Assembly (NCBI GenBank): GCA_019155205.2
Contig: JAHNZQ020000010.1
Span: 72,908-136,907, forward strand
Direction of reading: 5' to 3'
DNA length: 64,000 nucleotides
Source of the DNA: Gracilaria vermiculophylla
Lineage: Eukaryota; Rhodophyta; Florideophyceae; Gracilariales; Gracilariaceae
Part shown: in pieces, positions 43,741 through 55,121 of the stretch
How the letters are laid out: every line of letters begins with the position of its first letter
Numbering within the stretch: position 1 is the stretch's first letter
Translations under genes and position numbers: made by a program
The notes under the pieces: generated by a model
Seen by the model: only the letters and a program-made list of their open reading frames with translations
Told to the model about the DNA's origin: nothing
Databases searched by the model: none

Positions 43741-46700
43741 AGCTAGTAAGCGCCATCACACGCGAGACGCAGCGGCGACAACGAATGCGCCGCGCCGCTT
43801 TTCCTCCGCCTCGCGCGCACGCCAACTTGCACCGTATCAGACACGGCCACGGACGGGACGGAAAGCGCCCCCTCGCACGGGACCAATTGAGTCGGAAGAG
43901 GTCCGGCGGCGGCGCTCTTCAACGCGCGGACAGCGCCGTCGCTGCGGCCCCGACGTGTGTTATCACATGAGCAGTAGATAGGCAACTCACCGGCAGAGGC
44001 GACGTGTGGCACCACGCCAGTAGGAGCGGCGCGCTCACCGGCGAGTGCAGGGGCAGCTCACCGTCGGCGTGCGACTCGCGGCCCCATGCCGCGCCGTGCC
44101 TTGGCGAGCGGCCGAATGTCTCTCGCGACAGTCTTGGAACGCTTGTAACGCGTCTTGCTGCACGTCGCTCAGCCGCTTGCCTCTAGTGTCGTGCATAAGT
44201 TGTTTAAGCACTGCACCGTTCTGAAACTCCTGCAAGATATTTCACGCCAGGATGGGTTTTCCGGCATGGGATACCTTTGATATGCGAGAACTGCTCACGC
44301 TCGAAGAAGAATTGCATCTCTCCCGTGAAGTTCGACGCTGCTTGAAGCGGGCTTGAACATGTCGTATTTTGTTATTTTTTTTAAAAAAAAACCAAAGTTA
44401 AAATGCTGCAGGGATGCCTTCAAGGGTGAAGTGATAGGCATTTCGAAAGCTTGCAGTTCAAACGAAAAAGTCGTGGTTTGCAGTTTAGAATATTTTGTTC
44501 ATGCACAGCACTCGCGCAGTGCTTGCGATTGAGAAGTATCGAGCACAGACGCGGTACATGGAGGCCAAATAAGGTAGTACTACACCAACGTCCCTGGCTT
44601 TCGTAACCCGTGCGTGCACAGTGGGTGCCCATCGCACTTGACCGCGTTGTTTTCCACAAACATTATAGAGCTTTAAAGGCTTGCTCTAGCTGCTGCGCGT
44701 AACAGTTTGTGTAAGACTCAAGATGTGCCCTTCGCTTGTATGTTTTGCTGCGCGAAAACGCAGACAGCAGGCGCCCACACTTCGCCATTTATCACCGTTG
44801 GCGTCTGGAGCACAACTGTGCATAACTGTGAACAACTGTGAGCAAGTGTGAACAAGTGTGAACAACTGTGACCACGTGCGTTCATCAGCAACGGCCTGCG
44901 CCTCCCCGCCCGCGCACCGATACCATCGAGAGTCCCTTGGCGAGATCGCACGCAGCCTCGAGCAGCACTAATTAATTTTTGAAAAAACTCCCGAGCGCTC
45001 GCGGCGCTCATTGGACAGCGCCGCCACAGAGCAATTGGTCGCGGCCGCCTTTAATTGCCAAGTCAGCCGAGTTGCGCGACACGTAAGCAGCACGCGAGAC
45101 GCGAAGGCTGGCGATGCATGCCGTCTGGAGCGCCGCGCCATGCACTCGGGAGGACGCGCACGTCAAGTGCGGTGCACAGCTCGGCGCAGCGGCGTGTGCT
45201 GTGCGGCGCCGGGGAGGATGTGTTCCGAGTTGGGCGGCGCCGGGCGCCTGCGCGGCGCCTGCGCGCGTCGTCGCGGGAGAGACGAGGTGGCTCACGGGGG
45301 TGAGCGACGGTGCGGGCGTGCCCGTGGTGCGCAACGACGAGTGGGGCCGTGGACACGACGAGCGAACAAGTAACTGCAACGGCGAACGGTAGCACTGATG
45401 CGGTGTGGCCCCTTTTCTGATTGCGTCGACATCACGTCATGAACGCGGTTCACGGCGAAGCTGGCTAGAGCAGAACGGCGGTTATGGATCCGCAACGGTG
45501 GACTGCGCCCGTTCTGTAGATGCGCTTCTGGGGATATGAGCGGTGGGGGGCCTCGTGGTACTGGGGTGGCGGGAATGGCGCTTTACGGCGCACTGAGTTG
45601 TGGGCGGTAAAGGGGTGCTTGGCGGTGTTTTTGAGGGCTGTGAGATGGGGGAAGGCTGCAAGAGCAGTGGATTGCGTGGTTCGAAATGGTAGATGTGCAC
45701 GCAGGGGGGGGGTGTTTTGAGCAGACTTGCTGGCGTACATGCACGGGCAGTGGATCATGAACGGTGGAATGGAGCGACATGACACACTTAGGGCATCTGG
45801 TGGGCGTGGTGGGCGGGCACGGAACTGTGTAAGGAGTTTGAAAAGTGGAGGATGAACACAAGCGTTACTGTGAGGCGGTGCGGGGGTTCTAGAAGGCGGA
45901 TGCAGTGGAGACTGAGAACGGTAGGTGGCGGTGGGGCTCTCCGCACGCATGAGCACTGTGGCGCAAAACGAGTGCGGCGGGCACGCGCCCGTGGCGAGAG
46001 CGTGGCGTGCGCTGGGCGGGGGGCGGCGAGCGAATAAAGAGCGTGTATGGTGGGGGGAAGATACACGCAACTGGGGTTATGGCACCGACTGGTTGGCAGA
46101 TCTTAAACGCAGATGGTTAAGCTCCGCACTCGCGTGCGGCGGTTTTCGAGCGCTGCTGGGTGGCGGGGGTGCACTAGCACGAACAAAACAGTGGTTTGCT
46201 GACGCACGATGAGGCGACGCGCAGCGGGGCCGCGAGTAGGAGGTTGAGCGCAGGACGGAGCGACGATGTGATTCGACGGGATGGACGACGGCTGGGGTTA
46301 GCACACGGAACATGCAGACGCCGGAGCCGGGAGAGCGGGGGCGCGTGGAGTACGCGCGGGCGGTGCGACGAAGAGCGCGGCGCGAGGAAGAGCGCGGCGC
46401 GACGAGGGGCGATGACGCAACGCGCAAGCGCCACGACGTGCGGCGCTGTGGTTCGGAAACGGCGTGGGTGGCGACGGCGGTGGCGCGGGGGGGCTGGCGC
46501 GGGGGGGCTGGCGTGGGGGGCGGGGCGGAGCGGCGACGGCGGGCGGCGAACGGCACGCGGCGGGCGGCGGCGCGGCGGCGCGGCGGCGCGGCGGCGCGGC
46601 GGCGGGGGAGCGCGGGCGGGCGCCGTGGCGGAGCTGGCGTGGCGGCGGCGGCGCCACGCACGCGCACAACGCGCCCGCGGCGGCGCGAACGCGCGCGCTT

Positions 46701-47118
46701 GCAATTGAAATGCGCGCGCGGCGTGCGGCGGCGGGGTGCAAACGAACGGTGCCGCGCGGTGCGCGCTGTCGGCTCGCGCGCAGCGGACGCGTGACGCGCG
46801 CGTGCACCGCGCCGCGCCCGTCGCGCGCCTCGCGCCTCGCACCGCGCGCCGCGCGCCGCGCGCCGCGCGCCGCGCGCCACGCGCCTCGCGCCTCGCGCCG
46901 CGCGTAGCTCGCCGCGCCAGCGCTGACACGCGCGCGGAGAGCGCCGCCGCGCGCGCGCTAGTGCAAGCGCCGCCGCCGCCAATTCGAGCCGCCCGCGCCG
47001 TCACGCGCCAGCGCCACGTACGCCACGTGCGCCGCCCCCACTGGCCGCCGTCTGTCAGCCGCCGCCCGCGCCGCCGTCACGCGCGCTCCGTGTTTGCTCA
47101 TCACGTCGCGTGAAAAAA
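43741..47118. other. GC-rich DNA, no recognisable gene
   Basis: Very GC-rich, with CGCG and GCGGCG runs (46,560-46,640 and 46,830-46,900 especially). Long frames exist on both strands as expected at such composition. Their Arg/Ala/Pro-rich translations show no motif. A 34-codon frame at 44,252-44,356 is too short to judge. Confidence 0.4.
44811..44870. repeat. 10-bp tandem repeat, six units
   Basis: Six units of the type AACAACTGTG in exact 10-bp register, differing by one or two bases each. Ten bases is close to one turn of the double helix, so every unit faces the same side. Confidence 0.9.
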
Positions 47119-47119
47119 A

Positions 47120-47139
47120 CCCCCCCCCCCCCCCCCCCC
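47120..47139 (+). repeat. Poly-C tract of about 20 bases
   Basis: About twenty C residues directly after seven A residues, about 340 bp upstream of the zinc-finger start. Together with the CAA repeat at about 47,335-47,365 it lies in the presumed promoter or 5' leader. Lengths of such runs are often misread. Confidence 0.85.
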
Positions 47140-47477
47140 GCCGCGCGCGCAGCGGCCTCTCGAGCGCATCCGCGCCCCCCGCCCCCGCACACCCCCCTCG
47201 CTCCGCCTCTTCCTCCCATTGTGCGCACTCGTCGCCGCCACCCCCCCACTACTTAACCACGCCCGATCGTCTCGCGCCCCTCCGCTTCCCCTCCCCTCCC
47301 GCTCTCCCTCCCCCTCTCTCCTCTCCCCTCCCTCAACAACAGCAACAACAACAACAACAACAACAACTCCTCCCCACCCCTCCAAATCAAACCTCTTCCA
47401 CCTCTCCTTCTCTTCGCTCCGCCACTCACCCCCCCCCGCCCCCGCTTCCCAAATTTTTCCTCCTCCCTCCGCTCACC

Positions 47478-47597
47478 ATGACCTCCGCCCCGTCTCCTTC
47501 CCCCGAGTGGCGTCAACCCTCCCCTCCCACCTCCTCTCCCACCACTCGTCCCCCCCCATCGTCGTCCGCTCCGTTGACCGCCCGCCCTCCTCCACCA

Positions 47598-47656
<59 letters not shown>

Positions 47657-49211
47657 GCCGCCTCCGCTCTCACGTCCCACTTCCATCCCTGTGTCGCAGC
47701 GCTCCACATCGCACCCTTCTCCTCTCCCGCTTTCGCCGCCGCGTTCGCAGCCTTCTTCTCGGCCGCTTTCGCCGCCGCGTTCGCAGCCTTCTTCTCGGCC
47801 GCTTTCGCAGCCGCTTTCGCAGCCTCCATCTCGGCCGCTTTCGCAGCCGCTTTCGCAGCCTTCTTTTCGGCCGCTTTCGCAGCCGCTTTCGCAGCCGCTT
47901 TCGCAGCCGCTTTCGCTCCCTTCATCTCGGCCGCTTTCGCAGCCGCTTTCACGGCCGCTTTCCCAGCCGTCTTCGCAGCCTTCATCTCGGCCGCTTTCGC
48001 AGCCGCTTTCGCAGCCGCTTTTGCTCCCCTCATCTCGGCCGCTTTCACAGCCGCTTTCACGCCCGCTTTCGCAGCCGCTTTCGCTCCCTTCATCTCGGCC
48101 GCTTTCGCAGCCGCTTTCGCGCCCTTCTTCTCGCCCGCTCTCTCAGCCGCCTTCTCACCCGCTTTCGCAGCCCCTGCCCCTCCCCCAACCGCACCTGCTG
48201 CCCCAGTCCCAGTCTCGTTCCCAGCTGCACTCTCAGCCGCTCCCGCCGTACACGCCCGCCTCAATGCCGGTTCATCACCCACCGCCGCCCTACCCACACC
48301 ACTACTCACATTCTCTTCCCTCCTACTCCTACCCGCCGCCGTCCCCAACCGCCCGTTCGCAGGCCCCGCTCACCACCGTGCCCCCGCCACCGTCGCAGCA
48401 CTACCGCTCCGCCTTCACCCCGGCGTCTAATGCGCTCTTCGAGGCCATAATTGCCGCCGAACACGCTTCGAGCAACAACCCGCTCACCACCGTCGCCGCC
48501 TTGGCCGCCGAGCAGCCGCGCGTCCCCACTGCCCCTACGTCGTCGTACTCCTCGCCGCACCCCGCTTTCCCGTACTCTCGCTTCGCCCCGACCGCCATGC
48601 CGGAGTTGTCTTGCTACAGCTCCGCACAGCCGCCCCTCATGCCGCCCCCACCCTCTTCGCACGTAACGGTTCCGCCGCCCAACGTCGCAACCGCCGTCGC
48701 CCCGCCGATGCCGAAACGCACCGGCAAGCGCCGCACCTCGCCGGCAGACTCCCCGCCGCCCTCGAAGCAACAGAAGCTCCCCAACGACCCCAAAAACGGC
48801 TTTCATTGCGGTGCGTGCGGCGCCACGTTTGCCATGAAGCGCCAGCGCGACCATCACGTCCGACACGAGCATGAACGCAGTTTCGAGTGCACCAAGTGCA
48901 CCAGCCGCTTCAAGACCAAGTCCGACGCCAACCGCCACATCCGCATCGTGCACGACCGCATCCGCCCGTACGCGTGCGAGCTGTGCCCGCGCACGTTCTC
49001 GGAGCGCAACAAACTACGCAGGCACTGCGAGACGGTGCACCAGAAGCTCCGGCCGTTTGCGTGCCCGGGGTGCACGGCGCGATTCGGAGAGCTGGGGAAT
49101 CTGCGTCAGCACACCGGTTCGCTGCACCCGGAGATCATTCTGGACACAGCCGCCATCAGAAGTCGAGCCGCCGCTTCCATGCAATCGCCACACTCACAGA
49201 TTCAATCGTGA
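47478..49211 (+). CDS. C2H2 zinc-finger protein, 577 aa
   Basis: Start chosen at ATG 47,478 (CTCACCATGA, A at -3); no other ATG lies upstream in frame within the leader. Residues about 40-60 are a proline run coded by CCG repeats. Residues about 75-250 are a 12-bp-based array reading Pro-Leu-Ser-Gln. A basic stretch (KRTGKRRTS, KQQKL) precedes four adjacent C2H2 fingers near the C-terminus: FHCGAC...HHVRHEH, FECTKC...RHIRIVH, YACELC...RHCETVH and FACPGC...QHTGSLH, all with intact Cys2-His2 ligands. Finger arrays of this kind bind DNA, and Pro/Gln/Ser-rich tracts often serve as activation regions, so a nuclear transcription factor is likely. No intron. Targets are unknown. Confidence 0.85.
47740..48170 (+). 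repeat. Coding 12-bp array (CCGCTTTCGCAG)n
   Basis: About 35 imperfect 12-bp units inside the zinc-finger gene, coding Pro-Leu-Ser-Gln and relatives. Because 12 is a multiple of 3, all three frames and the antisense strand remain open, which creates large spurious frames. Such arrays change length easily. Confidence 0.9.
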
Positions 49212-51175
49212 CGGATCGGGCTAAAGCTCAAACAGGAAAAAAGCAAAAACTGTCTTCGTCATTTCTAACTACTATCACTTGTGCTTTGTTTGTCTTTGTT
49301 CTACCTCCCAAGCTTTCGAATGTTGCGTCTTGTTGGCTGTGTGCCAGTATCGCCGAGCACGGTGACTTGGCTGGTTGTCCTGGGCTTTGTTTCGCTGTGG
49401 GTGATTCGGTGCGCATGGGAGCAACGAGCGACGGGGAACAAGGCCCAGGCCACGTACATGGTTAATTTTGTACTTTTTGTTTGTTTTATTCATGTGATGC
49501 TCGCGGTCGGCGGTACCACTCTTGTTGTTTGAGTAGCTGTGTAAAGAGACGCTGAAACTGATGCTGGGGCCGTGTTCGAAAGACCTTGCTGGTTCGACAA
49601 TGTGGAGCTGGAAAGGCGTTTCGGCGGGCGGCGACGTAGAACAAAGCGAGCGGGCAGAAGGGGATCGACTCGTTTACCGCAGGGAGTGAGGTCGGCACAT
49701 GGCCTGGCGGAGATCGCGCCGCGAGTGAGACGCCACCCACTCGCGTCAGCGATGCCGACGTACCACCGCGCCGCGCGCTTTGCCGGGGCTCGGCGCACCC
49801 GCCACACGCGTCTGTTCGGTTGTGAGCGGCCCACTCGCTGGCGCGCGTTTTTTTTTTTTTTCGGCGGTTTTGGCGCGCTCACGCCATGCGTCACGTACGC
49901 CCGCGCGTCGCGCGCTTCCAGCAAGGACTGATCGGCCCTCTGTAGCCGCGCGGTCCGATCGCACGCGTGCGGCCTTCGCGGCTTTCCTGCCGCCCTCCGC
50001 GCGGCATGGCGGAGGCCGGCGCTCGTCGCACGCGGAGCGTTGGAGGCGGAGGCGACGCCGTCTGCGAGGTCGCTCCTACGGGGTGGCCTCGTCGTCTCTC
50101 TGCCGGCTGCTTTTCTTCGTTGCCCGTCCTCCCACGCCCATGTGCACTCCGCCTGACGCCCGAGCCCGTCGGGCTCATGTTTTCGACGATTCGCCGCCCT
50201 GCCTGCGCTGTCATCGTTGCCGTGGTTGCGAGATCGAACTCGCGAGCGCACGGTGTCGATACCTCAGCCTTCTCCGTGAGTAGTGAAAGTGCTTCGTGAT
50301 TAGCTTGCGCCCCGCCGTTGACACACTGTCTTCAGGCGGTCACAGATGCATCGCAGATCGCGCGATTCCGCCTTTTGCCGTGGCCTGGCCTTCCACTCTT
50401 CGTCGTAGATCGCCTAGACGTGGTGCGCCACCGTTGGACGCCGTAACAGATCCCGCTGCTCCTGTACTGCTCCTTTCCAGTCTCACGGCCCCGCAGCTAA
50501 GCCCCGTACCTTCCACGACAGGCCCCGTCTCCACCCTCTTTCGTGCTCGTGTCCCCTCCAGTTCGAGCATCTTGCACCTTTCTTGTGCCACACAGCTGCA
50601 CAACAATATCACCCCTCGCATGCAGGCTTCGACTCATTTATCAATTCGTCACCTTTGTAATCTTTCGTGTTCCACGCTTCAGGCTCACCTCGCATCAAAC
50701 ACTGTACCTTGTCGCGCCCTGTTCAGCTGATGCGTACCTACCCGTTTGTCTTCCATGCCGAGAATGGGATTAAACCTTGCGCATCTTACATATCAACGCC
50801 CTTGAATTACATTTAGTTTGGTTTGTATTGTATCCTACAAGTATGCTTTAACATGAAACTACACGAACTTCCGTAATCCACCTACTTGGGATACTAGAGT
50901 TTTTAATCATTGAAGAGAAACGGCTCAAGCAAGATCAAGACGCGTCTCCAAACTCCCACATTCAGTATTGAAAAAAGTCGGCGGATCTCGAGCAGAGCGT
51001 CACCCGCACCCATGAAGACGTTCCCCGTGACCTCTATGGGACACATTAACGGTCATCAACAGTGAAACCATGACCGCAACCGGAAACAGACACGGCGTCG
51101 TCCAAACAATCATAATCACAGATAAGATAATGGCAACAAAATGACCGGAGGTTCAAGCATATCGTGTCCTGCAAG
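49212..51175. other. No gene seen between zinc-finger gene and PTOX
   Basis: GC-rich to about 50,750 with accidental frames on both strands, then AT-richer. A T-run lies at 49,850-49,861. No motif is recognised. Confidence 0.4.
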
Positions 51176-52523
51176 CTATTCTTCGTTCTTCTCCGTGTTC
51201 AGCTGTTCCCACTTCCGCCAAAATTCCTGACGTTGCTCCAGAGGAATGACTTTATTTTTTCTCGCGGTTCCGGAGACACTCTTTCCATTGTACCAGAATG
51301 TGGTACCGTTCACAATGTACTCCGAGCAAGCATCCATAGTTTGGGTATGCTCCCGTTCGTCGCGGAGGATATTCTCGAACACGTCGTACAAAGATTCGAT
51401 CGTTGGTGACCTGCGTTGCGGCGCAGCTGTTTTTCGGTCTGTGAGTTGGAACTCTTGAAAATAATACATGAAGTTGGCAAAGTACTCGTAGGCCACATCG
51501 GGCACCGGCAATTGACGCAACCTTGTTTCATTTTCTTCGAGGAATTGACCGTACGTATCCGCAGCATGGCCCTCAAGCTTTTGGGAGAAGCGGTACGAAT
51601 CTGCGGGTGATATCATGAACAAAACAACTAGAAACCTGGGCGCTTTGTCAGCAACGACACGAAATTGCTCGCGTATGAAACGTATTTCACTTACCAATAG
51701 TATACAATACTGGCGTGGAACGCGAGAAAGCGGTCCTGCACGGGCAAATGATGTCGAGATGAGCAAGTCAGAACTGAGCGTGAGTGGAAAAAAAGAACGC
51801 TTCGCAAAACTTGTAAAAAAAAAAAAAGCAACAACATACAAACCAGCGACGATCACCTCCCAAACTCTCCATGACAGCTAAGTGGTACGCTTCGTTCAGT
51901 TCTTCTGCGTGATGGACGTTCATTAAAGTAGGCGAGCGGTACCAGCCTAATGTAGAGAACAAATGCAAGCAGCTTGAGTAGGCAAAGTAGGGCATTCTAG
52001 CCACCGTTTCCAGGAACCAGAAACGCGGTACAGGTCGGCCTTTGAACAAAATATCCAAGCAGCGACAAGTGACATTGTACGTAATGTTGACAAAAGCCGA
52101 AGCCGGTATGGTGCCCTGGGCCTGCTCACGCTGCCGCTCCCGTTCAAGGACCTTTTCGTCGTCCAGGGTAAGTTTGAGGCAGTCGGGAGGAGTGTACTTC
52201 TGTGGTGGTAAAATTCCTATTCTGCGCGCAATGGAAATGCGGATGTCTGCCAGCTCTACACCAAAGTTCCTAAAAGCGAGAAATATAGCAGGCGCCAGCT
52301 CGGGCTGATAAGACGAATCATCAGACGCATAGTACGCCTCGAGTTGCTCTGCGGGGAGATAAGAGGCATCAGGGTCTTTTGCTGATTTGCTGGGGTCATC
52401 GGTGAGCACTGCGCGCACGGGGCGGTTTCTGCGCACACGATTCGCAAAGCGTGAGGGGGCGGAGTGAAGACGTGAAGTGGAGGTACCGCGGAGCAGGAAA
52501 GGGGCTGAGACGAAACAGACCAT
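51176..52523 (-). CDS. PTOX: Plastid terminal oxidase (alternative-oxidase family), 394 aa, three exons
   Basis: Exons 52,523-51,840, 51,735-51,695 and 51,635-51,176. Introns of 104 and 59 bp have GT...AG ends, and joining them restores the frame exactly. PTOX oxidises plastoquinol and reduces oxygen to water at the thylakoid membrane. All six diiron ligands are visible: Glu in FLETVARMPYF, Glu and His in HHAEELNEAYHL, Glu in KLEGHAADTY, and Glu and His in DEREHTQTM. Other family words are PRFWFLE, LGWYRSP, RWFDRFLAFHASIVYYW and YDVFENIL. The first ~45 residues (MVCFVSAPFLLRG, then Arg/Ser-rich) look like a plastid transit peptide with an early Phe. An in-frame ATG at 52,730 would add 69 residues. 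Confidence 0.9.
51636..51694 (-). other. PTOX intron 2 (59 bp)
   Basis: On the - strand: GTAAGTGAAA ... GCGCCCAG. It splits a Trp codon (TG/G). At 59 bp it is near the lower size limit for spliceosomal introns. Exon 2 next to it is only 41 bp. Confidence 0.9.
51736..51839 (-). other. PTOX intron 1 (104 bp)
   Basis: On the - strand: GTATGTTGTTGC, a long T-run, and GCCCGTGCAG at the 3' end. It lies between codons, after the Phe of RRWF. Unspliced, it would give a nonsense tail of Cys and Phe. Confidence 0.9.
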
Positions 52524-53157
52524 GGCGGAAATGACTGCGACGACACCCGCTTTTGGCGCGAATGCTTGCGTTGACGGCGCGACTGGCTGCGAGGAATGAT
52601 GGGGTGAACCGCTTCGGCGAGCGCTGCGGAAGGTGCTGCCGTGTCTGAGATCCGGACACAAAGCTGAGAATCTACGTGTAGTGTAAACAAGTCTCGTCCT
52701 GGTCGCGCGTGCCCGCCAAAAACGGGCCATTCTCGCGATCCAATTTTATTTGGTGACGTGGCCTGACAGAGCTCGTCAAGCGATGCAGAGCTCAAAGGAT
52801 GCGCATCAACGCAGGAATACGAACGGAATACGAACGGTAGGTACACTACCGGTAGGTGCACTAACGTAGTGCTTGGAAAACAACGCAGGTCGTGCTCTAA
52901 ACCACAAGTCCTTCGAAGCCCTTCTCAGCAGCTTTTCAAATCTTCGCCACTACCACTTTCATCTTACATGCTGCGTCTCCTCGTTCTGGCCGGTGCAGAA
53001 AACAAGCCAACGCAATGTTCCTTCCCATCTCTGACAACTTCAGAAGTATCTTGATCAACGTGCCAGTTTGTTCCACAAAAAGGCTATCGGGAATTAAATC
53101 TTAAATCCAACCTAATAACGCATGGGAACCCCACTCATTGAGAACATCATCCGCCTG

Positions 53158-55032
53158 TCATGATTTTCCTGCCGTGACTCCGTTGCCGTTCGCCATTGCC
53201 CGAACAGAGCTCCTGTTGTTATCAATATGCTCCCTCATTTCTTCATTGATGGCCATTGCAGCACCAATCACTGGCTCTCCCGTTTGATCCTCCTCACCTG
53301 TGATAATGTCCTCAAACTGCGCTGCAACATTGCAGTGTTCTCTGGTGATCATTGTTCTCCATCCTTTAAAGGAGATTAAGTCCTTTGTGCGCAGATGCGA
53401 TAGTGCCCAACGCTTCATCATTCGATCGGGCATCCATTTCGCAAGTAAAACTAAGTTGCGATTGTATCCATCTGAGTTTCTGAAGGCCGCTATGATTTCT
53501 TTCAAGTTAGCTTCTTTCTCCTTCTTGTTAAACAGCGTGTGTATGTAGTTCGGCAGGCTTTTTGCAACGTCGGAATAGTGTTGCAAAAGTTGATCAAACC
53601 CAGTAATAAGCACCAACAGCCCCTCGAGCCTTTCGCCGACAGGTAAATAAGGTAAGAACTTCTCCTTGTACTCGGTCACCTTTTGGATGGCGTTTCGCGT
53701 GGCACCGTACACTCGCATTCGCTCACTCTTCTTAAATGGGCCTCGAAGATAGTCCTTCGACCCCACCCAGCTGTAGTACACTTCTTCTTCAATTGTTATC
53801 GCCACTTCGACAAACTGGTTGAAATCAGCCCACCAGTCGTAGAAGATGTCAATGTGGTTGAGAGTCAGCAGCATCTTGCGCTTCTGCATCACGTACGCCA
53901 TGTTCTGCAGATCACGAACTTCAGCCTTGATGGCGTTGTGCACGAGAGCGAACGAATCGGTGGCCCAGTCTTGACCAAAGGGCGTGAATTGTACCGGTGC
54001 ATATTTGTGCTTAATTTCGCCTTCAAACATCTTCTTTGATATTCGCGCAGTTCGCAGAATGTCGAGCGGCGCAGGAACTGCTGGGGCCTTCGGCTCTTCC
54101 TCAACTGAATCGCTGGTATCGGAGGAAGCAGTAGCGGCCGGAGCAGATGAACGCTTTCCAAACAATGAAGAGTGCTGTCTCCGACCCTTTTTCCTTGACT
54201 TGATATTTGCCTGCGGCTCCGCACCGTTCTCCAACTTCTTCCTAGCGGCTTCTGTTCTATCTGTGCCAATACTAGGAAGATTCGGCTCGTCTTCAGGGAG
54301 CTCCTGAGCCTTAGTTAGCAAACTCTCTTTGTTGGCGCCACGCCCAAGTCTGTTCCGGAAACTTTTGCTGGACAGGGCGGCACGTCTAGTGTGCTCGTCA
54401 GGTGTGAGTCCTTCTTTTCGACGGCCAAAGCGTCGCACGGAGCGCTCAGATCTGTCGGCGTTGGTGGCCGCTGGGGCGGACCCGGGGCGCGGCGGTTTTG
54501 CCGTGGTGGCGGGTTTGTTCTGCGACGTGAGATTGTTTGAAGGGGTGTTTGAACCGGATGGGTTGGGCGGCGGTGGCGGGGGAGGCACAGACGACGGGCG
54601 GGCTGACTTGGAAGAGGGAGGAGGCGGCGGAGGCGGCGGAGGTGCGCCATTGGGAGACGGCCGAGATGGGACAGGCGGTGGTGGCGGCGGCGGCGGGGCG
54701 GACGAAGAGGCTGACTTTTTCGATGGGGTTGGGGGTGGCGGCGGCGGCGGAGGGCCGGCACCTCCTGCGGCGCTGGGTGCAGGAGGCGGCGGAGGTGGGG
54801 GAGCTGATCTTCCCCCGGCGCGTGGGGCAGCAGGTGGCGGTGGAGGCGGCGGCGGCGGCGGCGCTGGTGCAGCTGACGGCGCAGGTGGGGCGGGCGGCGG
54901 CGCCGCGCGCGAGGAAGGAGGTGGGGGTGCAGCCGACTTGGGAGCAGACTGGGCTGATGGGGGAGGAGGTGCGGTAACTTTGCGCTTGGGTAAGGCCGGT
55001 GGCGGCGGAGGCGGAGGCGGGGGCGGACCCAT
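53158..55032 (-). CDS. Poly-proline protein with C-terminal hemerythrin-like domain, 624 aa
   Basis: Start at ATG 55,032 (G at -3 and +4); the frame is open farther upstream but with no ATG. Residues 1-180 consist of Pro runs (6-12 long) separated by Ala/Ser/Lys, like an FH1 profilin-binding region. Residues 190-350 are basic, low-complexity linker (RSVRRFGRRKEG, KSRKKGRRQHSSLFGKR). From about 375 the fold is all-helical: DSFALVHNAIKAEVRDL, DIFYDWWADFNQFVEVA, TIEEEVYYSWVG, GFDQLLQHYSDVAKSLP, LLAKWMPDRMMKRW, REHCNVAAQFEDI. The spacing matches HHE (hemerythrin-like) domains, but only some of the iron-binding His and acidic residues are kept, so metal binding is doubtful. It is not a formin: no FH2 domain is present. 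Same strand as PTOX, 635 bp upstream. Confidence 0.6.
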   Translation of the reverse strand: MGPPPPPPPPPPALPKRKVTAPPPPSAQSAPKSAAPPPPSSRAAPPPAPPAPSAAPAPPPPPPPPPPAAPRAGGRSAPPPPPPPAPSAAGGAGPPPPPPPPTPSKKSASSSAPPPPPPPPVPSRPSPNGAPPPPPPPPPSSKSARPSSVPPPPPPPNPSGSNTPSNNLTSQNKPATTAKPPRPGSAPAATNADRSERSVRRFGRRKEGLTPDEHTRRAALSSKSFRNRLGRGANKESLLTKAQELPEDEPNLPSIGTDRTEAARKKLENGAEPQANIKSRKKGRRQHSSLFGKRSSAPAATASSDTSDSVEEEPKAPAVPAPLDILRTARISKKMFEGEIKHKYAPVQFTPFGQDWATDSFALVHNAIKAEVRDLQNMAYVMQKRKMLLTLNHIDIFYDWWADFNQFVEVAITIEEEVYYSWVGSKDYLRGPFKKSERMRVYGATRNAIQKVTEYKEKFLPYLPVGERLEGLLVLITGFDQLLQHYSDVAKSLPNYIHTLFNKKEKEANLKEIIAAFRNSDGYNRNLVLLAKWMPDRMMKRWALSHLRTKDLISFKGWRTMITREHCNVAAQFEDIITGEEDQTGEPVIGAAMAINEEMREHIDNNRSSVRAMANGNGVTAGKS

Positions 55033-55081
55033 GACGCCGGCTGCAGTGCGGGGGGAACGACGACGGGGGAGTCGGGGGAGT

Positions 55082-55121
55082 GGGGAGGTGGGGAGGTGGG
55101 GAGGTGGGGAGGTGGGGAGGT
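55082..55121 (+). repeat. 8-bp tandem repeat (GGGGAGGT)n
   Basis: Five perfect units just upstream of the start of the poly-proline gene (start 55,032, - strand). On the - strand it reads ACCTCCCC, so it is probably in the promoter or 5' leader. Confidence 0.9.

Noticed and set aside
44252..44356. 34-codon frame starting MGFPAWDTF, vaguely like an acyl-CoA dehydrogenase N-terminus
   Set aside because: Too short, no continuation in any frame, and the similarity is only a few residues.
47473..48348. Large antisense frame rich in Ala and Lys, resembling histone H1 tails
   Set aside because: It is the complement of the 12-bp Pro-Leu-Ser-Gln array. A repeat unit divisible by three keeps all frames open, and the opposite strand codes intact zinc fingers downstream.
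47219..48430. Second + frame with Ala/Phe repeats across the zinc-finger gene
   Set aside because: Same repeat effect. It stops before the zinc-finger domain and has no domain of its own.
51636..51856. Separate downstream protein starting in the PTOX intron
   Set aside because: GT-AG splicing restores the PTOX reading exactly, including the motif DRFLAFHASIVYYW. The intron reading is Phe/Ser noise.
54500..55032. Formin because of FH1-like proline runs
   Set aside because: No FH2 motifs follow. The C-terminal part is a short helical bundle with HHE-like spacing.
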